DNA of 50,000 nt from Adiantum capillus-veneris (GCA_014529385.2 CM043944.1:171495240-171545239); one strand, 5' to 3'. Numbered from the stretch's first letter, positions 1 to 9,366 are shown. The notes: a model not told the origin generated them from the letters alone. Program-made: numbers and translations.

Positions 1-111
1 AATTATCTGCCATTGATTATCAAGCTTGTGGCCCCTTTTCATCCACATGATGGACTAAAATGCTCCAAAAATGGCATCCTACAACGTTTTAGGATGTGGA
101 TGAGTAATCTT

Positions 112-290
112 AGCTTTCACTTTTGAGTGCAATCTTTGTAGGAATTTGCGTACCATTTGATACTCATCGCGGTTATCAAGTTTGAGGATCACTTCTTGAC
201 AACCTCTTGACAAGCTCTTGACAACCTCTTCACAAGCTCTTGACAATGTGAAATATAATTGGTGAGGGATAACATATGCATGAAGCACTT
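112..290 (-). pseudogene. Ty3/gypsy gag fragment (block A, copy 1)
   Basis: On the minus strand this reads as part of a retrotransposon gag (capsid) protein. The residues EVILKLDNRDEYQMVRKFL followed by a run ending HPKTL resemble the 'LKLEGLDEFQKIRGF ... HPKTLEEA' stretch of the gag remnant at 26781-27000. It stands head-to-head with the plus-strand integrase that starts about 20 bases away, so it is not in normal gag-pol order. A 22-bp direct repeat (cttgacaa type, about 183-240) is present twice here and once in the second copy at 20206. No intact reading frame for a full gag exists. Bases 1-111 show nothing recognisable. Confidence 0.5.
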
Positions 291-307
291 ATCCCAAGCC
301 TGCCAAG

Positions 308-1117
308 GCCTATCACCCTCAAACGGATGGCCAAAGTGAAATAGCTAACCTAACAATTCTTGATCTACTAAAAGCCTATGTAACGGAAGTAGATCAAAGG
401 TCCCAATGGGAGAAGTACTTACCGTTAGTGGAGCATGCCTACAATAATACTGTACATACCTCCACGGGAAAAGCACCTTTCAAGGTAATTGAGGGAAGAT
501 CCAAAAGTCCCCTGCTACTTAATGTACACGGGAATATCTTCGCTATAGATGAGTATATCCAAGACCTACAAGAATCTTTCCAAAAGAATAAGGATGCTAT
601 ATCTATCTCACACTAGCAAAGGCAAAAGGTTGCTCCTGATAAGAATAGAAGATCCCAAGACTTTAAAGAGAATGATTGGGTCTTGCTTAAATTTCCCAAG
701 GCTCAATTAAGACATACCACAGGCAAGAATCCTATGGGACACCAAAAGTACTATGCTAAGTTAGCAAAAAGGTACTTTGGTCCCTTCCAAATTCTTAGAC
801 CAATCAATGAGATGGCCTATCAACTCAAGTTGCCCAATCATTAGCTCATACACAATGCTTTCCATGTGAGCCTATTGAAGCCTTACAAAGGAGAGCCACT
901 ATTGAAGACCCACTGGAGATCGAGGACCAAGAAGAGGGTTCTACAACCCGAGTCCATTCTCCGACATGAAGACAAGGTATTGAGAGGCAGTAAGATTATC
1001 CAATGGTATCTTATTAAGTTTAAGAACTATCCTTTTGAAGATGCTAGATGGATGCAAGACATACAATTAAAGGATAACCTAAACATTGTCAATGCTTACA
1101 ATGCTTCCCTAGAGTAA
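308..1117 (+). pseudogene. Ty3/gypsy pol 3' end: integrase C-terminus and chromodomain (A1)
   Basis: One frame runs from 308 to 1117 with two stops. It opens with YHPQTDGQSE, the motif near the end of the gypsy integrase core. LVEHAYNNTVHTSTGKAPF follows, then the GPFQILRPI integrase C-terminal fold and FHVSLLKPYKG. It ends in a chromodomain-like segment (PESILRHEDKV, IQWYLIKFKNYP, ARW), which in plant chromoviruses steers integration to heterochromatin. Reverse transcriptase, RNase H and the catalytic D,D part of integrase are absent. Stops are TAG at 614-616 (this copy only; the second copy has GAG) and TAG at 842-844 (shared by both copies, so older than the duplication). This is a dead 3' fragment. 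The chromovirus assignment is secure, the exact clade is not. Confidence 0.85.
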
Positions 1118-1341
1118 GCAAAAATGTTTAAAATGAACAAAGTTTTTGTCTTATAAGACTCTTTTTTTCCTTATTGTGCACAAATATTAAGAAGTATGCA
1201 TGCTTAGGATCAAGTTTGCGGAGACATCGTCTTCCAAACACCAAGTAGAGCTTGTCACTCTACTAATGCATATACATGCTTGCGGCAGCTTAGGCTCTCA
1301 AGCACCAAATGAATTAGTTATCCATTCTGGAACGATGTCGT

Positions 1342-1539
1342 AGGGTAAAATAGGGATCCTCTACCCACTAGAAAAAGGACTAATGAATAGGCTTAATCTT
1401 CTCTTCCCCATAGTCCAGGACGACTATGATTTCAAGAGAGAGGGTAAAGTAGGGATCCTCTACCCGCTAGAAAAAGGACTAATGAACAGGCTTTATCTTC
1501 TCTACCCCATAGTCCAGGACGACTATGATTTCAAGAGAG
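1342..1539 (+). repeat. two 99-bp tandem repeats downstream of gypsy pol
   Basis: Units 1342-1440 and 1441-1539 each carry tagggatcctctaccc, gaaaaaggactaatga and a closing gtccaggacgactatgattt plus a purine-rich caagagagag. The same pair occurs in the second copy at 21420-21617. The last purine run sits just before the presumed LTR start and could be the polypurine tract. The 1118-1341 interval has no gene. Confidence 0.8.
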
Positions 1540-1545
1540 AGGTAA

Positions 1546-2260
1546 TGTCATAATAACTAATATCTAAATCTCTCTAAATGATTTTCTCATGTTAAAATGA
1601 TCATTTAATCTGGGGAAGTACCAGGGGAGAAAAAGCTAGAATATTGGTTAGGCTGGCAGACCGGTCACAATAGGGATCCAAAAGAGGGAAAATAGGGATC
1701 CAAAGGGGGGGCCATTTGCAAAAGAGCAATGTGCATCAATGGGCTTCAAAGACCCTAAGGTTTATCCCATTCAGACTTCCAAAATGCTAAGGTTCCAAAA
1801 TTCAAAGGTTATGTCCAATGGTCCAGCCTTAGGGCAAATTGGATGCTTGTGGGAAGACTCAAAAGTCTTCCCACATACCTATCCTTGAGGGAGCGAGCCC
1901 TTTTAGTAGGGAATGAGAGAGAAACACACACACACACACACATACTCTTGCAAGATCTCTTTACACAAAGGGCATAGTGGACACATGTCACTTGATAAAA
2001 GAACCAATAGAAATTAAGTTCTCTAGAAGACTATTGGACAGTCTCCTAAGGGGTCTAACGAGCATTCAGCAGCCCAATGGCTTGCTTGATTCCTATTGGC
2101 CAGAAGACTAAGGGGTCCAATGAGAGTTTAATTGTATTATTTAAATACCTAAGGATCTCACAAAAGGGGAAAGGGGGACACATTTCACAAGGCTAACACT
2201 TATGCTTTTTAATAGTCATTAAATGAGTTTTGCAAGGTCCAATAGGATGCCAACATGTGC
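1546..2260 (+). mobile_element. partial gypsy 3' LTR (A1), truncated at 2260
   Basis: The LTR is proposed to start at TGTCATAATAACTAA, right after a purine run, as expected for a plus-strand gypsy element. It has no coding capacity and includes a short (AC)n tract at 1922-1942. The second copy has 108 extra bases, inserted after the position equivalent to 1988. Homology to the second copy stops at 2256-2260 (TGTGC), where block B begins, so the LTR's right end is missing. No matching 5' LTR is in the window, so the boundaries are inferred from the PPT and the TG start only. Confidence 0.45.
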
Positions 2261-2879
2261 CCTACTACACTTCTTTTCTAACATATTCAAAGCTTGCTCC
2301 AGTTCATACTTATTAGGAAGAATCTTTTGAAGATACCTCGTTAGAATTTTCATAATCTAAAGCTTTCCCCCTTTCAATAAAAGAGAGGCTTCAAACTCCA
2401 ACTCACCTCGTTAAAACTTCCACCTTGCTGGCACTGTCGTACACCAACAACACATTTTTCTCATCAACACACTGAACATCAAAATTTTAAAAAAAATGTT
2501 CTACCTCTCAGTGTCCTTACTCTACGCGTCACCCTACGCATGCAAGGCAAACCAGCAGGGCATCCACCTGCAAGGACCAGGGTGGCCCTGTGCCCCCATG
2601 ACTGCTCCTAGCTTAGACATGTTAGCCCCACCTTAGCCGTCGATCGAGGGCATCTTTGAAGGTCCCTACAAAAAGGAATTTTTGAAATTGGTGCAAAACT
2701 TGCCTTAGAACTGGAAAAATTATCTAGTTGTTGAAGCCACTTATCATGCATAAAAACCAACGGGCTATAAGCATTAAGACATGCAAGAGCAGCCTGATTA
2801 TCGGCATGCATGCAGACGACCAATGAGCTCCAAACAGGTTATTTCAAAAAGGCGCATTGTGTTTCCCACTATGGGTTAT

Positions 2880-3160
2880 TTGAGAAAGACGCACGTAAAC
2901 ATGCCCAGAATGTCCACATGGAAAGCATTGATTGTAAGGTATACGGAACATGGCTTTGAAAAGGAATCCCTATGCACCTTAAAAGGCTTGTGGCCTCATG
3001 CAAGATGTTAGCTCAGCGGTATTTTGGTCAATATGTATGCTAAATGTGGTGCCCTACTGGATGCACATATAGTGCTTGATGGGTATCCTCTTTTGGATGT
3101 TGTCTCATTGATTGTCAACATGGCTCTGGCAAGGAAGCTCACAAGCTGGATTCGGGTTTA
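2880..3160 (+). pseudogene. PPR protein fragment (block B, copy 1)
   Basis: Short stretches match the PLS-type pentatricopeptide repeats of plant organelle RNA-binding proteins: MPRMSTWKALIVRYTEHGFE (2919-2978 region), then VNMYAKCGALLDAHIVLDG (about 3030-3086). The pieces are separated by a stop in AR-C-stop-LS and by degenerate sequence. At most two repeats are visible, while intact family members have ten or more. It is probably a captured or processed scrap carried inside the repeat block. The copy at 28974-29254 has the same defects, so it decayed before the duplication. Bases 2261-2879 hold no recognisable gene. Confidence 0.6.
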
Positions 3161-3164
3161 GAGC

Positions 3165-3870
3165 AAAAATTAGCATCTATTCTACTATGTATGCTAGTGA
3201 GCATACATAACAGTCAACATACATGCTTATTATGCTATGTATGCTAGTTAGCATAGTCTGTATGCTAGTTATTCTCCCAGGGCGTCCACTAGGAAATATG
3301 TGAGATAGCACGTGTGAACAAAATAAGGGATTTATAATTTAGTACATTTACATAAAAATGTACTTATATAAAGGGTTTTTTAATCGAGAAATTGAAAATT
3401 TTTATACATAAGGGCTAGTTTTTCACAAAAATGCATACATAAGGGATACATATAATACTTGAAAATATACAGGTAAGGAATTATTTAAATACCTCTTGTA
3501 ATTCACACATGCTGTATGCAACTTTTACATAGTGGACTTCCCGGGGTTATTCTCTGTGTATATGCTTGTTAAAATAGTTTGTATGCTAGTTAGCATAGTG
3601 TGTATGCTAATTAGCATACCTAGTTATGCTAGCTAGCATACCCAATTATGTTAGTTAGCATACCCAATCATGCTAGTTAGCATACCCAATTATGGTAGTC
3701 ATGACATTGTATGCTTGCTGGCATACGATGAGAGACTGAAAGCATGCGGTTTTTACTAGTTAGCTTAGTATATATGCTAGTTAGCATACCCAATTATACT
3801 AATTATCATTCCAAGTACATGGAATGCAAAACATGGAATGCTTATTGGCATACTAAGTATACAAGAAATC
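3165..3870. repeat. palindromic TATGCTA-GT-TAGCATA repeat cluster R1
   Basis: There are many copies of a short inverted repeat with 7-bp arms TATGCTA/TAGCATA and a 2-bp centre, for example 3582-3597, with many degraded variants joined by spacers such as cccaattatg. The cluster is interrupted by element E1. It lies upstream of the FCP1-like pseudogene, and a sister cluster lies downstream at 5815-6245. It is non-coding. Confidence 0.85.
3277..3545. mobile_element. E1: 269-bp MITE-like element with 9-bp target duplication
   Basis: The element is flanked by GTTATTCTC at 3268-3276 and 3546-3554. The left end begins ccagggcgtccacta and the right end, read in reverse complement, is cccgggaagtccacta, giving an imperfect terminal inverted repeat. 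The interior is AT-rich with recurring aagggg/aaggg motifs next to T runs, and has no ORF. The same insertion, with the same flanks and length, is at 29371-29639, so it predates duplication of block B. A 9-bp duplication is typical of Mutator-like elements, though hAT (8 bp) is not excluded. Confidence 0.75.
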
Positions 3871-4055
3871 ATAATGATATGCTACCTAGGATATTGTATA
3901 TATGTACAAAGTCATTATGTTAACTACCACACATCATATGCTTACCAACATTTTCAAATATGCTAATTGTTGTATCAACAATCCAACTTTGAATTTTTAC
4001 TAGAAATTTGGATATGATAACTAGTGTATAGAAGGAATACATAGGAATCGATGAT

Positions 4056-5486
4056 GTGGGGGGAAGCGCGCATGACAAGAAGCATGTCAAGCAAAGGATT
4101 GAAGAAGAGAAGCCATGTAATGATGACTTGGATGAGCTAGATAAAATTCATGAAGGGGTAAATGTGACACTACAGCAAGCAAAATCGCCTAGGGGTGTAG
4201 TAGACAATAAAGAAATGGATGGCGATGATGACTTCATCATGATTACTCATGCCAAACCCAGGTCCAATGAAGTCGATGAAATAAATTCTTTAGAGGAAAC
4301 AACCTTTAGTGTGCAAGAGGAAGCTATGAGGACTAACAACGGGCAAAATGTACAAAATGATGGTGATGACAATCCTCTCATGGGTTTTGTAAACAAAGTG
4401 AAGCTGAAGGGGAAAGGTGGTTTGGAACAAAATCCAAAAGAGCTTGGAGAGATGCTTGTGTTTCCCCAAAGAGCACCCAGAATGACATAACCGACCTTAC
4501 CAAAGAAGAAAAGAAAGCCACTCGCTCACACACTTGCAAGAAGCTATGCTGAACTTGTTTTCTGTTGTGCCAAAATTTTGTAGTACTAGCAAGATGCACA
4601 TCTTATGGCATGTATCTGTCTAAATATTTAGCATGGATAAAGTATTGTTGGCATAATTATGTCTTTGTGCAACAGTTCAATAGTTTTTTCTTGTCCTTTA
4701 TGATGTCTTCATTTGATACCTTATATTGTATGCAAGATAGGCAGTATGTATTTTGTCCCAAAGACAACCACCAATTTTTGGATTGGTGCCTCCAGTTTTT
4801 CCATGTGTACATATGGAGCACCAACATGCACCATAAAGTAAATGAAATATTAGATACAATATTCAAACCGTAGCGGGCAAGGATGGCAGGTGTTTTGCAT
4901 AGGAGCATTGTGGTAAGGTGCCTTGGCTGATGCATAATAAGCCTGTTTCTTCAGGAACTTGAGTATGTTTTGGAGGGGCTTAAGGCAATTTGGGCCCAAA
5001 AACACTCTAATTATTGATGACAGTAAGTACAAAGTGTACCAGAATCATGAAGGAAGTTTGCTTATTACTCCCAAGCTAGAGGGTCAAATTGTTGAGCAAC
5101 GACAACATTTTCTAGCAGACACTTTGACTCCTTGGCTATTTTTGTGGCTGCAATCGGAGGATTGTCCAACATATACAACCGATAATGGGTTGGATACTAG
5201 TGGAGATGTATTTTTTGATGCAGTCCTCAGCAAGCTAGAAGCAGATCTATGAGAAAGTGACGAGGCTAAGTGGAGGGTGGAGATCCGTTGGAGACAAAGG
5301 GAGGTTGATGAAGAAGGTGAAAGGCATGAGATGGAATTTCTTGAGAGGGAAAGATTAGAGAAGAAAAAAAAAATTGAAGTAGAAAGACCAATGCAAGAAC
5401 CAGAGGCTCAACAAAGTGAGGAGCACAAGCACACTAGGTACTACAAGTACAAGCACCCTAGGAAACACAAACGTTTTGAAGAGTAG
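4056..5486 (+). pseudogene. FCP1/NIF-like (HAD) phosphatase pseudogene (B1)
   Basis: Three segments lie in order on the plus strand. First, an acidic N-terminal ORF (4056-4490) rich in D, E and N. Second, a middle part (4565-4873) with CPKDNHQFLDWCLQFFHVYI then WST and HHKVNEILD, which fits the FCP1-homology/NLI-interacting phosphatase core. Third, PKNTLIIDDSKYKVYQN (4996-5046), the family's conserved 'NT-IDDS-K' motif, then a charged coiled tail (5277-5486). Family enzymes dephosphorylate proteins such as the RNA polymerase II tail using a DxDxT-type nucleophile. I cannot find that motif here. At least two frame changes (about 4873-4960) and an in-frame TGA after EADL (about 5250) break it. 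The second copy shares these lesions. The family call is fairly firm, function is lost. Confidence 0.65.
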
Positions 5487-5814
5487 GAGACTCTTTGCAT
5501 ACTTGTAAAATTATATAATATGATGGAAAGTTGTAATATCATGATGAGATAGCCTTTTCAATGTTCATACCTATTTTGACTTTCATTTTAAATAGTAATG
5601 TTTACAAATTATGTACTATTGTATTTTTTTTGGGGCCGTACCTTATGCTATGTTGGCATATGTTTTGGCCTTGTTAACATTATATGAATGCAGTGGTAGC
5701 ATATTGAGTGCTTCTTTTCATACTCAGTAAGTTAGCAACTCTAAGCAATAAGCTAGTTGACTTGACCAGTTTGTTGATAGTATAGATAGTTTTAACTAGC
5801 ATGAATGGTACTTT
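5487..5814. other. non-coding AT-rich spacer
   Basis: No ORF or motif is recognised. The sequence is AT-rich downstream of the phosphatase pseudogene and leads into the palindrome cluster. It is absent from the second copy, whose block B stops at the position equivalent to 5393. Confidence 0.6.
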
Positions 5815-6245
5815 TTATGCTAGTTAGCATACCCAACTATGCTAGTCAGCAGACAATGTTCTGTGTATGCTAGTTAGCATACATGCTAGTTATGCTATGT
5901 ATACTAGTTAGGAGAGTCTATATGCTAGCTAGCATAGGGGGTATGGTAGCTAGCATATTGTGTTTGATTAGCATACACATTTATGCTATTTAGCATACCT
6001 ACTCATGTTGGTTAGCATAAATGCTACTGTGTATGCTAGTTAGCATACATGCTATTTATGCTAGTTAGCATAGTGGCTATCATACCCATTTAACCTAGTT
6101 ATTATGCCCATTCATGCTAGTTATTCTATGTATGCTTGTTTAGCATAGTGTGTATGCTAATTAGCAAAGTATGTATGCTGGCTAGCATAGTGTGTATGCT
6201 AGTTAGCATACCCAACTATGCTAGTTAGCGTACCCAGTTATTGGT
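5815..6245. repeat. palindromic TATGCTAG(T/C)TAGCATA cluster R2
   Basis: A dense array of the same palindrome as R1. Clear units are at 5866-5881, 5921-5936 (TATGCTAGCTAGCATA, a perfect 16-bp palindrome), 6032-6047 and 6195-6210, with degraded units between. Orientation and spacing are irregular, so it is not a simple head-to-tail satellite. Confidence 0.85.
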
Positions 6246-6471
6246 TGCTATAAACACCAAAGACATGTATACATAGTGCACACAAGAGAAACCGAACCAA
6301 CTTTATGATAAAACTGCATTCTTTGCAACAAGAAGTAAATTGAAAATCTAGTGGTTACAATTCAAAATCTAAAGGGCATGTTATTACAGATTGCTTCATA
6401 GCTTTCTGGGGTGATTGTGTATACTTGACTTCTTGTTGGGATGTTCCCCATATGTATTTTGATACATCACA

Positions 6472-7426
6472 CTAGATGTGAAAGTAGGTGGCGATGGACT
6501 GCTTGTGGTCTAGCTTGAAGGTGTATGTATCGAATTTCTTGTCATACAATCCTTGCACAACATATGAGCCTCTGTCAACTACATTGATCCATTCATTGAT
6601 ATACCCCTTATCCACCTTCTCCTTTGCTATAACGCACTTGACATGGTAGAAATACACATCCTCCGCATTGGTTGAAGCATCTAGATTTGCAACAAAAGTG
6701 TCATCAACACATAGAGTGCTACTCAACACATCATGGATGACCTTCTTATATGAAGCCATCATAGACAAGTTACAATGGCTTCCTTAGTTCAACTTCATTT
6801 GGCTCAAAATCCGCCAAAACCTTATCAAGTAATGGCAACAAAACATGATAATCCCAAGCTTGCATGTGAGCTTTATTGATGCAACACTTCCACCTTCCAT
6901 GCATGCATGCATCACAGAAGCATGCCAAGTTTCTTATTGCAAGGGTAGTTGGATCATGCAGTTTGTGACCACAGCTGAAAGCATGTAGAGAGCGAGAATT
7001 TTTCACGATGGCACAATTGACTTGACTTCCCTGTTCACATCCCCCTCTTTAACCTACTAGAACACGTGGGTACATTCCCTTTCTTTTTAAGGATATGATG
7101 CAAGTGCTCCCTGCAATAGGTTTTCTTGGAAATAAGCAACCACATTACTGCACACCACAAAATAGCTCCATGTAGTTTTATCTCTCATGGGTCAAGGTTA
7201 TTTTCACAACTTCTCGTGCATCATCATGCTTGCCCTTGTTGTGCCCTGATCCAAAGAAGAACCAACTCATTCCAATACCTATGAGTCCACCATATCTTGC
7301 AACAAAATAGAAAAGTACGGCTCCCTTGAACTGCGAGACTGCACCATCAGACCACACCCAATGTTGCGTAGGAGTGACCACCTCTTGTTGTAACCAGTCA
7401 CACGGTGTAGCCTCAGGGGAGTGCAC
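6472..7426 (-). pseudogene. transposase-like pseudogene with SDG-SQFK / HNKGKHD signature
   Basis: Read on the minus strand, three pieces join. Piece one (7426-7178) has WVWSDGAVSQFKGAVLFYFV and SWFFFGSGHNKGKHD. The same frame continues through three stops to 7006-6770 with RNLACFCDACMHGRWKCC and a terminal LLPLLDKVL. A frameshift then leads to 6768-6472 (VYFYHVKCVIAKEKV, INEWINVVDRGSYVVQGLYD). The order SDG-x-x-SQFK, then H-x-KG-x-x-D, then a CFC-x2-C cluster recalls an uncharacterised family, presumably transposon-derived, that I know from repeat-rich animal and plant genomes. The SDG aspartate might be catalytic, but that is inference. It is broken by stops near 7178, 7130 and 7050 and a frameshift at 6770. 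E2 overlaps its 5' end. Function is not assigned. Confidence 0.45.
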
Positions 7427-7612
7427 TATGTAATCATGTTAGTGTACCACGTGAGTTCAACAAGAGGGATTTTAAAAGTCAAAAAATTTAGGCAATTCAA
7501 TAGAGATACATTAAAATAAAGTATTTTTATATTCAATTTAGAAAAAATTTCCCAAAATAAGGGGTCACTTTACTCATTCAAACATGTTAAAAAAGGGGTT
7601 TTTTAAATTACT
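7411..7612. mobile_element. E2: MITE-like element, same family as E3, one end lost
   Basis: The left end cctcaggggagtgcactatg and the following taatcatgttagtg match the reverse complement of E3's right end, and similarity continues for about 200 bp (ggcaattcaatagagatacatt, aataaggggtcact, aaaggggttttttaaa). Similarity ends at about 7612 and no opposite inverted repeat follows, so this copy is truncated. No clear target duplication is seen. It abuts the 5' end of the transposase-like pseudogene. Confidence 0.65.
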
Positions 7613-7839
7613 CCGCGATCTTTCTTTTTTTACTATTTTCATGCATGTCTTTTTCTTCTATATATGAAAATTCTTTCACAATAATACTCTTACGTGGCGT
7701 TGCTGTTTCCAAGCCTTATAATACTAACCTCTTGACTCCACATATCTTACAGTCTCCCATCAATCATTCTCTTCTATGGAAATTGCATCTGCTAGATTTG
7801 GATAGAGAACTGGCTCCCACATTTGTGTGACACCTTTGA

Positions 7840-8064
7840 ATGTGTGTTGTGAAGCCAAGCAACCCTGCACGGACAATCACAACCCGCATCCTACAGACCA
7901 AAGGCACGAGAGAGTTTGCATTTAATGAGTCCTTTAAAAAGGACATTTGCACATGGTATTCACAACAACATGTGTATCTATCTTTCAACCACCTGCAGAA
8001 GAATGGATTCAACATCTCAAACATTCTCATGCCAATATTGAAAAGGCTAGATGTTTTTGTTTAA
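7840..8064 (+). other. short ORF of unknown origin at the start of block C
   Basis: A 74-codon ORF opens MCVVKPSNPARTITT and contains FAFNESFKKDICTWYSQQHV and LKRLDVFV. The same frame is kept in the other copy (38808-39032) with several substitutions. No family is recognised. Block C homology begins here (about 7837). It may be part of a decayed gene carried with copia-C. Its strand is opposite to the copia-C coding strand. Confidence 0.3.
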
Positions 8065-8229
8065 ATCTATAATAGATCTCAACCTGCAATGTCCAGATCT
8101 AATCAATATGTTTACTAGGATATATGAATCCAAACAGGAATATACAGATTGCTACCTAGGACATCTGGCATGTTCATGAAAATAAATCGATGTGTTAAGT
8201 TGCACATTCAACATCCTAACATGCATGTA

Positions 8230-8384
8230 ATAGGATATGTTGACTACCATATATAGTGTTTTGATTAGCATAATATGTATACTAACTAGCATACTCAATG
8301 TGCCAACAAGCAACTGTAAATAGCATAGCATGTGTGCTAACTAGCATACATGGTGTGCTAACTAGCTCCTTAGGTATGCTAACT
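8230..8384. repeat. palindromic repeat cluster R3 beside the copia-C LTR
   Basis: A few units of the GCTAACTAGCATA type, the reverse-complement form of the R1/R2 palindrome, run up to the LTR edge. A shorter version (39225-39325) sits beside the LTR in the other copy, where one unit is missing. Confidence 0.7.
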
Positions 8385-8598
8385 TGTTGGAATTAGGGTT
8401 GCAAGAAAACACACACAACTTGGAGAAGACGAAGGAAGCTGAAGGACACAACATAGTGTGAAAATGGAAAGATAGGATAGCCCCAGAATGATAAGAGTAT
8501 ATATAATGCTAGGAGGAGAAAACCTCCTACTAAGAGAAAAATGCCCCGGTGGTCCTAAGTGTGTTCATACACATCACTATCACATGTATATTGTAACA
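8385..8598 (-). mobile_element. copia-C 3' LTR (214 bp)
   Basis: On the plus strand it starts TGTTGGAATTAGG and ends TATTGTAACA, giving the TGTT...AACA ends expected of an LTR. Directly to its right is the complement of a polypurine tract (tcccccctagg, 8600-8610), as expected for a minus-strand element whose 3' LTR lies on the left. The other copy is at 39332-39560. No 5' LTR of this family is visible in the window. Confidence 0.7.
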
Positions 8599-9158
8599 AA
8601 TCCCCCCTAGGAGTGATGTGGTAAACAAGAGCTGGCACATAGAGTAAAAAAAAGTGCCATGCCCTAAGGACATGATAAGTCCACAAAGGGGAGTAAGACC
8701 AAATCTTTGTGGAAAGCTTCGAACTTCTCATGAGACAATGCTTTGTGAAAATATCTACAAGATTGTCCTGTGTTGGCACATAAGCCAAGTTTACCTCTCT
8801 TTCTGAGAGCCTCTCCTTGACATAGTGGTAATGCACCTCAACGTGCTTTGCACAAAGCATGAAAAATTGGGTTCCAACTGCCTATGTGCTCTAATTGTCA
8901 CTGTAGATAGTATTGGCAGTGTCCTGTCCAACACCCAAAGTATCCATAAGGTGTCTGAGCCATACAACTCAATCGTAGCTGTAAAGACTGCCCTGTACTC
9001 AGCCTCACAACTGGAAGTGTCCACAGTGGGTTGATTCTTGCTCAACCATGACATGCATGACCTGCCAAGCATGAAACAAAAACCACTTGTGCACACTCGC
9101 CTGTCAAAACAACCAACCCAATCTGAGTCTGAAAAAGCATGTAAGTCTGGCAGTAGTG
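8599..9158 (-). pseudogene. copia-C RNase H end of pol (split by copia-N)
   Basis: The minus strand encodes the C-terminal RNase H of a Ty1/copia polyprotein: TSGFCFMLGRSCMSWLSKNQ, then SSCEAEYRA, and near the end VEVHYHYVKERL and YVPTQDNLVDIFTKH. These match the family's 'TSGY-F-LG-SW-SKKQ', 'SS-EAEY' and 'DIFTK' motifs. Frame breaks occur around 8870-8900. The coding region is cut at 9158 by copia-N and resumes at 14716, as the uninterrupted copy (39561-40400) shows. Confidence 0.8.
9154..9158. repeat. target-site duplication TAGTG, left
   Basis: TAGTG directly precedes the left LTR and is matched by TAGTG at 14711-14715 after the right LTR. The unoccupied copy has a single equivalent site at about 40376-40383 (gcgacaatgatcccccc). 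Confidence 0.9.
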
Positions 9159-9350
9159 TGAAGGAGTATGAGCGGAAGTGCGACGCGAGAGAGAGTGCGA
9201 GAAGAAGAGCACGACGATATGGTGAACTCGCTCTACTGTAATGTGTAGAGCATAGTGAGTTATTATTAGGTTTTTACAAAAGAATATGTGTACATACCTG
9301 GCGGCCCGCGCACTTACCTGGGGAACCACATTGGGCTTTATACCCCAACA
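9159..9350 (-). repeat. copia-N 3' LTR (192 bp)
   Basis: It starts TGAAGGAGTATGAGCGG and ends TATACCCCAACA on the plus strand, and pairs with 14519-14710. The coding-strand start TGTTGGGGTATAAAGCC holds a TATAAA only about 8 bp inside the LTR edge. Confidence 0.95.
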
Positions 9351-9366
9351 ACCTCCCACTTAAAGT
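9351..9366 (-). promoter_or_regulatory. copia-N polypurine tract
   Basis: The minus strand reads taagtgggaggt immediately before the 3' LTR. This purine-rich site primes plus-strand DNA synthesis in LTR retrotransposons. The position next to the LTR is exact, the limits of the tract are approximate. Confidence 0.7.

Noticed and set aside
2608-2823. Minus-strand 71-codon ORF (and its copy at 28702-28917) with HADNQAALACLNAYSPLVF
   Set aside because: Looked briefly like an RNase H ADNQAA motif, but nothing else of an RNase H or RT surrounds it; I could not support it.
5815-6245. Palindrome array as a CRISPR array
   Set aside because: Units and spacers are irregular, spacers are themselves degraded units, and this is plant DNA with no cas genes.
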